This document shows positions 43,056 to 53,473 of a stretch of DNA of 64,000 nt, piece after piece. Position numbers and translations under genes: made by a program. Origin of the DNA: Eubacterium plexicaudatum ASF492 (GTDB lineage Bacteria > Bacillota > Clostridia > Lachnospirales > Lachnospiraceae); NCBI RefSeq assembly GCF_000364225.2, contig NZ_AQFT02000006.1, forward strand, positions 1 to 64,000. Reading direction: 5' to 3'. Each line of letters begins with the position of its first letter. Positions within the stretch are counted from its first letter, which is position 1. The notes below the pieces were generated by a model that was given only the letters and a program-made list of their open reading frames with translations, searched no databases and was not told where the DNA came from.

Positions 43056-44482
43056 ATGGTATTTAGTAGCATTGTATTTTTATGTATCTTTTTTCCGGCA
43101 GTGATCATTTGTTATTATCTGTGCCCAAAGCAGCTACGCAACTTCTTCCTGTTATTGGCCAGCCTGTTATTTTACACATGGGGCGAACCAAAATACATTT
43201 TAATTATGCTGTTTTCAACGGTATTTGATTACTGCAACGGCCGTCTTTTAGAATACTTTGAAGAAAAATCCGACAAACGCATATGGAAACGATTTGTACT
43301 CGTCGTTTCCATAATTGGAAATCTTGGTATTTTATGCTTTTTTAAATATACGGATTTTATACTTATGTCGGTAAATTCGGCAACGGGGATGGATCTTCCT
43401 TTGCTTCGTCTGGCACTGCCTATTGGTATTTCATTTTATACATTTCAAACCATGTCGTATACCATAGATGTATACCAGGGCAACGTAAAAGCACAGCATA
43501 ATCTGATCTCATTTGGCATGTATGTCTGCATGTTTCCGCAGCTTATTGCCGGCCCTATTGTCAGATACAGCGATATTGCACAGGAAGTAGACGTACGGAA
43601 AGCATCTTTTTCGCTCTGTGCATCAGGCATGCAACGTTTTTTGTTGGGTCTTGGTAAAAAAGTACTGCTTGCCAATCAAATCGGAGCATTGTGGAAGGAA
43701 ATTAGCGGCCTTGAAGCTTCGGATTTATCTATGTCGCTTGCCTGGCTAGGTGCTCTGGCATTTACTTTTCAGATTTATTTTGACTTTTCAGGATATTCGG
43801 ATATGGCAATCGGTCTTGGCGAAATTTTTGGATTTCATTTTCCCGAAAATTTTCAATATCCATATGAGTCAAAAAGCATTACGGAATTCTGGCGACGCTG
43901 GCATATGACATTAAGCGGCTGGTTCCGCCAATACCTGTACATTCCATTAGGCGGAAGCCGCAAAGGCACCGTACGTCAGATTTTTAATTTGTTTACCGTA
44001 TGGTTTCTAACGGGCCTATGGCATGGTGCAGGATGGAATTTTATTTTATGGGGTCTGTATTTTTTTGTACTGCTCGTCATAGAAAAGTTATTTATGCAAA
44101 AGCTTTTAAATCATATGCCAGCGATCTTACAGCATATATATGCATTGTTTTGGATTATACTTGGATGGGTCATCTTTGCTTGTGACGATTTATCTATGCT
44201 TAAAAGTTATTGTAAAATGCTGATTGGTATTGATACTCCTGTTGTCAATCAGCTGGCTTTGTATGAATGGACTACTCATGCGGTTTTTATAGGTATTTTA
44301 GCTTTGGCATCTACACAGCTGATGAAAAAACATGTGAAAACATACAAAATAAGATTTCTTCCGCCTGTGGAGAAGCTGTTTCATTTTGGCTCAAAAGCAT
44401 TTGGTGTATGCTGGTACTGTTCCTCAGTATGGCAATGCTGGTCAGTGGAAGCTATAATCCATTTTTATATTTTCGATTTTAA
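43056..44482 (+). CDS. MBOAT-family O-acyltransferase (AlgI/DltB-like)
   Basis: This polytopic membrane enzyme is predicted to move acyl groups across the membrane for O-acetylation of a surface polysaccharide. It shows LLASLLFYTWGEPKYI, LRLALPIGISFYTFQTMSYT, TEFWRRWHMTLSGWFRQYLY and the catalytic His in TGLWHGAGWNFILWG. It is about 476 residues. A base is missing near 44405, after which the end reads SGSYNPFLYFRF at 44482. It is flanked by DUF4358 and DHHW genes, forming a likely three-gene acetylation operon. Confidence 0.9.
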
Positions 44483-44540
44483 GCTTTATGTTTAACGGTA
44501 TATCCAATCAACTGCTCAAAAAACAGAAAGAAGAATTCTT

Positions 44541-45671
44541 ATGAAATTTAAAAAATTATCTCCTGCATTATTTTTTATAGCATCCGTTTCCATATTTACT
44601 CTTTGCGGCATTTTGCTGTTTGCAATGCCGCAAAGAACTTTTTCTGAAAATGAAAACCGTTATCTCAACACATTTAAAAAACCTGCCATTTCCGATTTTT
44701 TAGATACTTCCATGCAGAAAAATTTTACAGACAGCGCCAATGATCAGTTTATTGGACGAGATTTTTGGATGAAATGCGCAACTGCCATACTGCACAGCAT
44801 CGGATTTCAGGATACCGGCGGCGTTTATTTCGGAAAGGAGGGCTATTACTTCGAACGAATTCTAAACAGTCATTTGTCACAATCACGATACCTGAACAGT
44901 CTGCATCATCTGGAACAATTTTCAGAAACGTATGATACAAAAACTTATTTTCTGCCGGTACCTTCAAAAGGTACTATATTAGAAAAACTACTGCCTGAAC
45001 AGGCCGTCCTTTACGATGCGGATCAATTTTACAAACAGGCAGCTCAAAATCTGAAACATACAAACCTTTTAGATATCCGCTCTCTGATGATGAAATCGAC
45101 ATCCGACTGCCAGTTATACTTTAAAACAGATCATCACTGGACCATGCATGCTGCCTATCTTGCTTATACAGCCTGGTGCACGACACTGGACTACAAGCCT
45201 GTGTCTCTTACCACATTTACCCCAACATGCGCCGATACGAATTTCCTTGGCACGCTATATTCGAAAGCTCCTGATTTTCATATACAATCCGATCTCCTAT
45301 ACTTGCCATCTCATTTACCAGAAGCAGAGATCCTCATTGATGGGAAACCTGTCGATAGCATTTATGCCCGTAGCAAATTAGATACAAAAGATAAATACGG
45401 CGTTTATTTCGGTGGTAATTTTGGCAGGATTGATATCCAGGTAAAAAACAGTACACAAGACAAAACGCTGGTTGTTATAAAAGATTCTTTTGCAAACAGT
45501 CTCATTCCGTTTTTAATGGCAGATTATGCACATATCACCATGATTGATTTCAGATATTACAATCTGCCGGTTTCCAAATTACTGACGGAACTTCAACCCG
45601 ATGAGACACTGATCCTGTATGAAATGAGCAATTTTGCACAAGATCCGAATTTTTTTAAAATTTTAAAATAG
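44541..45671 (+). CDS. DHHW-family protein (AlgJ/AlgX-like acetyltransferase partner)
   Basis: This intact 376-residue protein has an N-terminal membrane anchor (ALFFIASVSIFTLCGILLFA), a QRTFSENENRYL segment, the name-giving FKTDHHWTMHAAYLAY motif and the SGNH-like VVIKDSFANSLIPFL. DHHW proteins partner with MBOAT acyltransferases in acetylating exported glycans and act outside the membrane. The gene starts 58 bases after the MBOAT stop, so the pair is probably one operon. Confidence 0.9.
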   Translation: MKFKKLSPALFFIASVSIFTLCGILLFAMPQRTFSENENRYLNTFKKPAISDFLDTSMQKNFTDSANDQFIGRDFWMKCATAILHSIGFQDTGGVYFGKEGYYFERILNSHLSQSRYLNSLHHLEQFSETYDTKTYFLPVPSKGTILEKLLPEQAVLYDADQFYKQAAQNLKHTNLLDIRSLMMKSTSDCQLYFKTDHHWTMHAAYLAYTAWCTTLDYKPVSLTTFTPTCADTNFLGTLYSKAPDFHIQSDLLYLPSHLPEAEILIDGKPVDSIYARSKLDTKDKYGVYFGGNFGRIDIQVKNSTQDKTLVVIKDSFANSLIPFLMADYAHITMIDFRYYNLPVSKLLTELQPDETLILYEMSNFAQDPNFFKILK

Positions 45672-45746
45672 AATCCATTGACAACCATGCAAATTAAACT
45701 TAAAATAATAGTAAGTGTTACACCGTATCGTATGGGGGATAAAAAT

Positions 45747-47027
45747 ATGCAGATGGATCAAGAACAAAAGAAAAAATTATTAACCGCTTTAGCAATTATT
45801 ATAAGTCTGCCGGTGCTGGTTGTTGGCATTTGGACGACACTGATTACCATTCTCGTTTCAAAAGGCAGCATGCTTGGTATGATTTTAATTATTGCCGGTG
45901 CATTTATCGGCTATGCCGCATCACTCGTTGTTGCAAAACTCGCTGCAGATGTAGTACATAAATTTCTGTCCAATGTATCTGCCATTGCCGATGGCACCGT
46001 TACGATTGATAATCTTTCCATGCCTATCGGCCAGAATAATCATAGAATAAATGACATTATGCAGACAGTAAATGAAATTGCAGTCTCGTATGCAAAGATT
46101 ATTGCTTCTATTGAAAATGCAACGACCGAGCTTGGTGAAGTAACGGAAAATTTTAACAAGCTGTTTAATGACATGACAGCGGCAGAAGAAGATATGAGTA
46201 ACAATGTTAATTCTATTTCCGAAAATATTATTTCACAGGCAGACCGTATGCAGATGATTACTTCGGAATTAGATTCTGTCAGTGATGAAATTGAGCATAT
46301 TTCAACCAATATCGAAAACTTGACAGCAAGTGCCGATAATATGCAAAACTGTAATAAATCCGTAGAATCCTATATAACGGAACTGATCAAATTAAACTCC
46401 GAAAACAGTGAGTCGATCGAAAAAGTACGCGAACAAACAGAACTGACAAACAAGTCGGCTATGAATATTCGCACTGCAACGGAAATTATCGCAAGTATTT
46501 CCAACCAGACAAATCTTCTTGCTCTAAATGCAAGTATCGAAGCCGCAAGAGCAGGCGAAGCCGGAAGAGGATTTGCAGTTGTTGCGGAAGAGATCCGAAA
46601 GCTTGCGGATCAGTCTAAGGAATCAACGGAACAAATTAATGAAAGTGTAAATGATTTAATAGACAATGCACAGTTCAGTGTGGAAATTACACAAAAAGTA
46701 ACCTCTGCATTTGCAGAACAAACAGAAAAAATTAATTTTACAAGCAGTCTGTTTGATTCGTTGCGAAAAGAAGTGAATCAGGTAGCAAATGCTATCGGCG
46801 GCATTAAATCAGATGCTCTGAACTTGAATAATAATAAAACTTCTATTTTGGAAAAAGTACAGGATGTTACGGATTTTTCAAATGAAAATGAAGAATGTGC
46901 GAAAACAACACTTGAAAACGTATATCACTTTGAAAAAATCATTTCCGAATGTCGTAATGCTACCGATCACGTTACATCCGTATCCAATCAACTGATACAT
47001 AATATACAAAAACTTGGTGATTCATAA
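45747..47027 (+). CDS. Methyl-accepting chemotaxis protein
   Basis: The 426-residue protein has two N-terminal transmembrane helices (ALAIIISLPVLVVGIWTTLI, MLGMILIIAGAFIGYAASL) with almost no periplasmic loop. A long helical region follows, then the conserved signalling tip NLLALNASIEAARAGEAGRG plus FAVVAEEIRKLADQSKEST. Without an extracellular sensor domain it probably senses internal or membrane state. ATG 45747 is chosen because GGGGGA sits 7 bases upstream. No other che genes are in the window. A clear terminator follows. Confidence 0.9.
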   Translation: MQMDQEQKKKLLTALAIIISLPVLVVGIWTTLITILVSKGSMLGMILIIAGAFIGYAASLVVAKLAADVVHKFLSNVSAIADGTVTIDNLSMPIGQNNHRINDIMQTVNEIAVSYAKIIASIENATTELGEVTENFNKLFNDMTAAEEDMSNNVNSISENIISQADRMQMITSELDSVSDEIEHISTNIENLTASADNMQNCNKSVESYITELIKLNSENSESIEKVREQTELTNKSAMNIRTATEIIASISNQTNLLALNASIEAARAGEAGRGFAVVAEEIRKLADQSKESTEQINESVNDLIDNAQFSVEITQKVTSAFAEQTEKINFTSSLFDSLRKEVNQVANAIGGIKSDALNLNNNKTSILEKVQDVTDFSNENEECAKTTLENVYHFEKIISECRNATDHVTSVSNQLIHNIQKLGDS

Positions 47028-47036
47028 CCGTATTAA

Positions 47037-47074
47037 ATTCCTTTGAATAATTCATAATTCAAAGGAATTTTTTC
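47037..47074 (+). terminator. Terminator after the chemoreceptor gene
   Basis: ATTCCTTTGAAT pairs perfectly with ATTCAAAGGAAT across an eight-base loop, followed by six T. Confidence 0.88.
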
Positions 47075-47150
47075 TTGCAGCCCGTTTCATTATCTGTTAT
47101 ACTTGTAACAAAATTTTTAATCTTCTACAAAAAAAGGAATGGCCATCAGA

Positions 47151-48154
47151 TATGAAAGAACACGGAAAACACTACTATCTTTTTTGGAAAAAACATCCGC
47201 TCAAAGTGCAAAAATACTACGCTTTTTTCCAATCTTCCCATTGCTGACATTCCGGATCAGATAGAAGGTTATCCCGTTACGGAACTTGGCAACTACTGTT
47301 TTGCACCTGAATGCAGGCTTCCGGATACATATAAAATTTTTCAGACGAATATTTCCATTGATTCCGTTACGGAATTATGCGGAAACTATGTCGAATCCGT
47401 AAGACTGCCGGATACGTTAGAAATCATTGGTGATTATTCATTTTATAACTGCAGAAACTTATCTCATATCATCTGTTCCGGAAAGCTACATACCTTTGGC
47501 AGTGATGCTTTTATGAACTGTCATCATCTGCACCATATTTTATCAGATGTACTCCGGCTGAAAAAACCGGTCTGCGTCAAATGCTTGCGCAGATTCCATG
47601 GGATACCGAAGTTCATTTTATTGAAAATTTAAAACCAGATACTTCAGATCCACAGGCAGTTCTTTTTTACCCTGAATATTACGAAGCATATGATGAGATT
47701 GCGCCTGCTCATATTTTGGTCGAAAAATTATTGGTGAAGGTTTTCGAGCCAGACAATGTTTTGAAAATAATATAGTTGATTTTTCACAATATGACAAAAT
47801 ATTTCCACAGGCCTGTGTGGAAGAATCGGAACGGACACTCTGCCAACTGGCCTATAACCGACTGCGCTATCCGTATCATTTATCTGAAACGAGCAAAACA
47901 CAGTACGCAAATTATATTTTTACTCATGGTGAAATTCTGTGCCGACAGTTTATTCAATTCAAACAGTTAAATGACCTGCTATTTTATTTCAGGAAAAACT
48001 GCTGTCACCTCAAAACAGCCAATTCGCACTAACTTTGCAGCACAAACCAGCTGGAGTGAAGGCTGTGCAGGAATTCTCCGACAGAAACAATTGCAAAAAC
48101 AACCAAAACAACGTACAAAATATGAATTTGATGACTTTTAATAATAAAAAATGA
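47151..48154 (+). CDS. Leucine-rich repeat (BspA/LRR_5) protein (frame-disrupted)
   Basis: The protein of about 330 residues lacks a signal peptide. Its N-terminal half has LRR_5-type repeats (VESVRLPDTLEIIGDYSFYN, CRNLSHIICSGKLHTFGSDA, FMNCHHLHHIL). The C-terminal half is helical and has no family match. Breaks lie near 47215, 47555, 47735 and 47990. The stop TGA at 48152-48154 overlaps the ATG of the VWA gene by four bases, so the two are translationally coupled. A cytosolic LRR protein coupled to a VWA-MoxR pair is unusual. It may serve as the pair's substrate adaptor (inference). Confidence 0.7.
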
Positions 48155-49496
48155 TGCAAAATATTAAAAATACCAAACTTACAAAAAATAAATTTGTTCA
48201 CCATCAAACACAGACAGAATGGGAAGACGAAATGGCTCTGAAAATACTGGATTTTACCAGAAATGAACTTTATCTGGATCTGCGTTTTTTCATCTGGCGC
48301 TGTCTTCACTCATTCCAAAAGCAAACGGCTCTCTTCATACATTTGCATCGGATGGCATCCATCTGTACTATTCTACCGAACAGATATTACGCGTATTTAA
48401 AAAAATCCTACTTTTCTGACGCGTGCTTATTTGCACAGTATTTTACACTGTATCTTTTCGCATTTATGGATGACCGGTAGCAGAGAACAATCACTTTGGA
48501 ACCTTGCCTGTGATATTGCCGTCGAATATACGATTGATCATATGGACAAACCTTCTACGAAGAGGATTCTCACCTGGCTGCGCAGTCAAACTTACCAGAT
48601 GCTGGATGAAACATATTCATATATCAGCGCACCGGTTATCTATCGAACAATTGTCCACTTACATGCGGAAAAAATCTCTTCTCTTCAAACAGAATTTTAC
48701 ACCGATGATCACAGATTTTGGTATGCTTCCAATACATCTGCCCCTTTACAACAGAATGCTCAGGAACAGTGGAATAAAATTGCGAACCAAATAAAATACA
48801 ACAAGAGCAACATGGAAAAGATGCGGAAGAAGAAAGTCGTTTATTGACTGCTCAGATCAAGGCACAGCGAAGCAGACGAAACTATACGGAATTTTTAAAA
48901 AATTTTCCGTTTTACAAGAAGAACTGCACACAGATCCGGATGCATTCGATCTTAATTTTTACACATACGGCCTGCATCTGTATGGAAATATGCCATTAAT
49001 CGAGTCTGTGGAGACAAGAGAGATTAAAAAAATCCGTGAATTTGTAATCGTAGTAGATACGAGTGATTCTACAAGTGGTCAGCTTGTAAAAAATTTTTTA
49101 AGGGAAACATTTCAAATTCTTCACCAGAGGGACTGTTTTTTTACACATTGCAAAATCCGAATTATACAATGTGACGATATGGTACGATCTGATCAGGAAA
49201 TCCAAAATCCGGAACAATTTGAATCTTTTCTCAATCAATTTACGATTATCGGAGGCGGCGGAACTAATTTTTGTCCGGCTTTTGCCTATGTCAACACATT
49301 GATTGACCGGCAGATTTTTCAAAACCTTGGCGGCCTTTTATATTTTACAGACGGACAAGGTATTTATCCTAAAAAACGCCCTCCCTATAAAACTGCATTT
49401 TTATTTTTAAACGACTATGATGAATCCCGTGTTCCACCATGGGCAATCCGGCTCCAATTGGAACCTGAAGAATTTGAAGCGGAACAAATCAACTAA
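48151..49496 (+). CDS. VWA-domain protein of the DUF2201 type (frame-disrupted)
   Basis: The N-terminal domain resembles the putative metallopeptidase part of DUF2201, with HSILHCIFSH where zincins have HExxH; the catalytic Glu position is Ser. The C-terminal half is a von Willebrand A-like domain with a metal-ion-dependent adhesion site: VIVVDTSDSTSG, IGGGGTNFCPAF and FTDGQG. About 448 residues are encoded. Breaks lie near 48290, 48400, 48760, 48835 and 48900. The MoxR ATPase gene starts 12 bases later. VWA-MoxR pairs act as chaperones or metal-insertion machines for target proteins. Confidence 0.8.
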
Positions 49497-49508
49497 CAGG
49501 AGACAGAA

Positions 49509-51013
49509 ATGAATATTAAACAGGCTAAAGAAGAAATAAAACATACCGTCAGTGCTTATTTAGCAAAAGATGAAACCGGACTTTATCGCATCCCATCTAT
49601 CCGTCAGCGTCCGATTCTTCTGATCGGCCCTCCCGGCATTGGTAAAACACAGATCATGGAACAAATTGCAAGAGAATGCAGGATCGGCCTTGTCTCATAT
49701 ACCATTACGCACCATACAAGACAAAGCGCAATAGGGCTTCCATATATCGAAAAAGAAACGTACAATGGAAAGACATATTCCATTACCGAATACACAATGA
49801 GCGAAATTATAGCAAGTATTTATCAAAAATGAAAGATAGTGGATTACACGAAGGGATTTTATTTATTGATGAAATTAATTGTGTTTCTGAAACTCTGGCA
49901 CCAACCATGCTGCAGTTTTTACAATGCAAAATGTTCGGCAATCAACCCATACCGAAAGGTTGGATCATTGCAGCCGCAGGAAATCCACCCGAATATAATA
50001 AATCGGTACGTGATTTTGACATGGTAACTCTGGACCGTGTTCGATATATGGAACTGGAAGCAGATTTTGCCGTATGGAAAGAATATGCAAAAGCAGAGCA
50101 TATTCACCGGGCAATTTTAAGTTACCTGGAACTGCGTCCAAATAATTTCTATCGGGTGGAGTCCGATGTAGATGGAATGCATTTTGTCACTGCCAGAGGC
50201 TGGGAAGATCTGAGTTATCTTCTGAAAAGTTATGAAGAACTTCATCTGCCGATAAATGAAACCGTTATATCCGAATTTATCCATCACAAAGAAACAGCTA
50301 TGGATGCAGCTGCTTATTTTGATCTGTTTTACAAGTATCAGGATGATTATGGCATTTCGGATATTTTAGCCGGTCACGTTCGGCCACAGGTATTTGCACG
50401 TATTAACCAGGCTGCCTTTGATGAACGTCTAAGTGTAACAAATCTGCTCTCTGACGGATTATCAAATTATTTTGTTCGTGCATCCATAGAAAAAGAACGC
50501 ACGGATCTGTGGTATGCTTTTTTGAAAAAATATCGCAGCCAATTATCCGACGCAAAAGTTCCGTCTGTCTGCTATTTCAAGCTTCTTAAGCAAGAAGAGC
50601 AAACATTTGTTCTGGAGCAGGAAGGAAATCTTCTGAACCAAAAACAATTCAAAAACAAAGATTGGCTCATTAAAAAACTGCAAAACGGAATACCGGAAAA
50701 CAACATAAGTCCCCAGGAAGCATTTGCCCAGGCAAAAGCAGAATTTGAATTGCAAATAGATATTTCCGAACAGGCAGAACTTGCAGCCAGCCTTGCATTG
50801 GAACGTGCATTCGATTTTATGGAACAGGCTTTTACCGGAGGACAGGAAATGGTTGTATTTGTCACTGATCTGACAATTGGCATAGAATCTTCCGCATTTT
50901 TATCCGAACACCCAAGCGAACGATACACACTTTATAATCAACAACTGCTGATTGGCTCTCGCAGGGAACATCTATTATCAGAACTCGCAAGAGATTCCGA
51001 ACAATTTATTTAA
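49509..51013 (+). CDS. MoxR-type AAA+ ATPase (one frame break)
   Basis: The protein of about 501 residues carries Walker A in LLIGPPGIGKTQIMEQI, Walker B in EGILFIDEINCVSETLAP, sensor 1 in IIAAAGNPPEYN and an arginine-finger region MVTLDRVRYMEL. One A is missing near 49828 (ASIYQKMKDSG continues). Such AAA+ proteins form hexamers that remodel partners with a VWA protein, here the gene just upstream. CAGGAG precedes ATG 49509. larC starts 31 bases after the stop, on the same strand. Confidence 0.88.
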
Positions 51014-51044
51014 TCCGTGTAAAACAAAACGAAAGGAATTAGAA

Positions 51045-52421
51045 ATGCAAACTTTATATTTAGAATGCTATAGTGGAATAAGCGGAGATATGACGGTTGC
51101 TGCACTGCTGGATCTTGGTGCCGATCAGACTATTTTGGAAAAAGCATTAAACAGCCTTCCTATCAAAGGTTTTTCTATAAAAATAAGCCGTGTAAAAAAT
51201 GTGGTCTGGATATCTGTGATTTTAATGTAATATTAGAGCAGGAAAATCACGACCATGATATGGAATATCTGCATTCACCGACTCACTCACATATGCAGGG
51301 CCATACACATACAAACCATTCAAACGAACATAACTACTTACAAGATCATAACCATTCATATGATCAAAATCATTTACATGAACAAACCTATTCACACGAA
51401 CAGCATCATACACAAAAGCATGCTCATTCACACATACATCGTGGGCTATCTGATATTCTTTCCATAATTGAACAGGCGGATATGACCCCTGCTGCAAAAA
51501 AAACAGCTGCAAAAATTTTTCCATACTTGGTGAATCAGAAGCAAAAGCACATGGAACAACGTTGGAAAATGTCCACTTTCACGAAGTCGGTGCGGTGGAT
51601 TCTATCGTAGATATTATCTCTGTAGCCGTATGCCTGGATAATCTGCATATTTCAAATGTGATTATTCCTTTTTTACAAGAGGGGAGTGGTACGATACGAT
51701 GTCAGCATGGTATTCTTCCAATTCCGGTACCGGCCACTACGAATATTGTACAAAAATACAACATACCATTGCAAATCACAAGCACACAAGGAGAATTCGT
51801 AACACCAACCGGAGCAGCCATTACTGCAGCCATCCGAAGCAGTGAACAGCTTCCAAAACAATTTTGTATTCGGCGCATAGGACTCGGCAACGGCAAACGT
51901 AATTACGACCGCCCAAATATCTTACGAGCCATGCTGATCGAATCTGCTTCAAATAAAACAGCAGAAGAAACCGCATATGATTCTGACGTCATTTATAAAC
52001 TGGAAACGAACATAGATGATTGCACCGGTGAAATGATGGGATATGTATTAGACTGTTTGATGCAGGCCGGCGCAAAAGATGTACATTTTTTCCTGTTTAT
52101 ATGAAAAAGAACCGTCCTGCATATCAGCTGAATGTACTATGTAAAGAAGAAGATATTTTAAAACTGGAACAAATCATATTCGAGCAAACAACAACAATCG
52201 GTATCCGCAGGCAGCGTATGGAACGTTCCATATTGCCTCGCACAATCGAAACGATACAAACGATTTATGGAAATATACAAGTTAAAATTTGTAAACTTCA
52301 TGGTAAGAACCAGATATATCCGGAATACGAATCTATCAAGCGCATCTGTCGTGATACCGGTTGTTCTTATCCCGAAATTTATCGTCAACTTGTTGAATTG
52401 TGCCGCAAACAATTTCCTTAA
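51045..52421 (+). CDS. larC: Nickel-pincer cofactor biosynthesis protein LarC, His-rich (frame-disrupted)
   Basis: LarC inserts nickel into the pyridinium dithiocarboxylate pincer cofactor used by lactate racemase and related enzymes. The start is typical: LECYSGISGDMTVAALLDLG. A linker at about 51235-51450 holds roughly 20 histidines within 65 residues and likely stores nickel. The family core follows: NVHFHEVGAVDSIVDIISVA, GILPIPVPATTNIVQ, TPTGAAITAAI and KLETNIDDCTGEMMGYVLD. Breaks lie near 51200, 51525 and 52092. The last is in a six-T run, and LarC of Lactobacillus is known to need ribosomal frameshifting between its two halves. larA, larB and larE are not in the window. Confidence 0.9.
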
Positions 52422-52578
52422 TCTGTAGGACAATCTGCACAAGTATTGACCCGTTGTTTTAGGATATAATCACGAAATAAGCACATTCTGTATAAAAAGT
52501 ATTTACATTGTTAAAAATAAATTGGTAGAATAAGGTTGACACCAAATTGTTAATTTCTGACAGAAAGGAGAATTGCTT

Positions 52579-53100
52579 ATGTTTCAAAAAAATGATTATG
52601 TAATCTATGGAAACAACGGTGTCTGTAGGATCAAAGAGATTGGACCTCTGGACATTCCTGGAATATCGAAAGAACAGATTTATTATACTCTCGTTCCTTA
52701 TTATACAAAAGACAGTCAAATTTTCACTCCGGTTAACAGTACGAAAGTCATTATGCGCTCATTGATTCACAAAGATACTGTTATGCAGCTCCTGGAAGAA
52801 ATTCCGGATCTCGAACCGATCTGGGTCAAAGATGAAAAACAACGAGAAACGCAATACAAAGAAACTCTCCGCAAATGTGACTGTCGAGAATTAATCCGTA
52901 TTATTAAAACGATTTATCAACGTATGCAAAGCAGGATAGCAGAAGGAAAAAAAATAACTGCTTCCGATGAAAAATATTTTCATCTTGCAGAAGAACGTTT
53001 ATATGGAGAATTTGCAATTATACTTGGAATAGAACGTGATCAGGTACGGGAATTTATTTCTGAAAAAGTGAAGCACACAAAAGAAATGCAAACAATCTGA
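52579..53100 (+). CDS. CarD/CdnL-family RNA polymerase-binding regulator
   Basis: This intact protein of 173 residues begins with the Tudor-like CarD domain (KNDYVIYGNNGVCRIKEIG, YYTLVPYYTKDSQIFTPVN), followed by a helical C-terminal domain rich in charged residues. CarD proteins bind the RNA polymerase beta subunit and tune promoter opening. GAAAGGAG precedes ATG 52579. It is a single-gene unit with its own terminator. Confidence 0.88.
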   Translation: MFQKNDYVIYGNNGVCRIKEIGPLDIPGISKEQIYYTLVPYYTKDSQIFTPVNSTKVIMRSLIHKDTVMQLLEEIPDLEPIWVKDEKQRETQYKETLRKCDCRELIRIIKTIYQRMQSRIAEGKKITASDEKYFHLAEERLYGEFAIILGIERDQVREFISEKVKHTKEMQTI

Positions 53101-53110
53101 ATTGGTTCGT

Positions 53111-53151
53111 AAAAGCCTGTTATCTATTGTAAAAATAGACTACAGGCTTTT
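53111..53151. terminator. Bidirectional terminator after carD
   Basis: AAAAGCCTGT pairs with ACAGGCTTTT, with an inner stem TCTATT/AATAGA. A and T runs flank both sides. It lies between carD and the convergent 50-aa gene. Confidence 0.8.
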
Positions 53152-53153
53152 AT

Positions 53154-53306
53154 TTATAACAATATCAGAGACTTGTGTTTCAACAGTCTGGCACCATTAA
53201 TAATCAATAAAACACCAGATGCAACGCCAGTTGTCAGAACACAAATTCCAAGTACAAGACTTGAAATAGCAGACGCATTCATTGCTTTGTACAATTTTTC
53301 GTTCAT
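53154..53306 (-). CDS. Small membrane protein, 50 aa
   Basis: On the minus strand AAGGAGG lies 7 bases before an ATG at 53304-53306. The 50-residue product starts MNEKLYKAMNASAISSLVLG, continues with a hydrophobic helix (LGICVLTTGVASGVLLIING) and ends ARLLKHKSLILL. The good ribosome-binding site, helix, codon use and shared terminator with carD support a real gene. Similar tiny proteins seem common in this bacterial group. The function is unknown. Confidence 0.75.
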   Translation of the reverse strand: MNEKLYKAMNASAISSLVLGICVLTTGVASGVLLIINGARLLKHKSLILL

Positions 53307-53473
53307 CAAAAGACCTCCTTCACTATTTTCCATTCAATATCTATTTTAGCATAGAATGCTAAAACAATTCAATAAAATTCCAACTTTTAAGAAAATGATT
53401 TGCCTGTATGAAATACCAAGTGTATAATATATAACTAAGAACCATCAAATTCATAGAAACAGAGGGAAGAACT

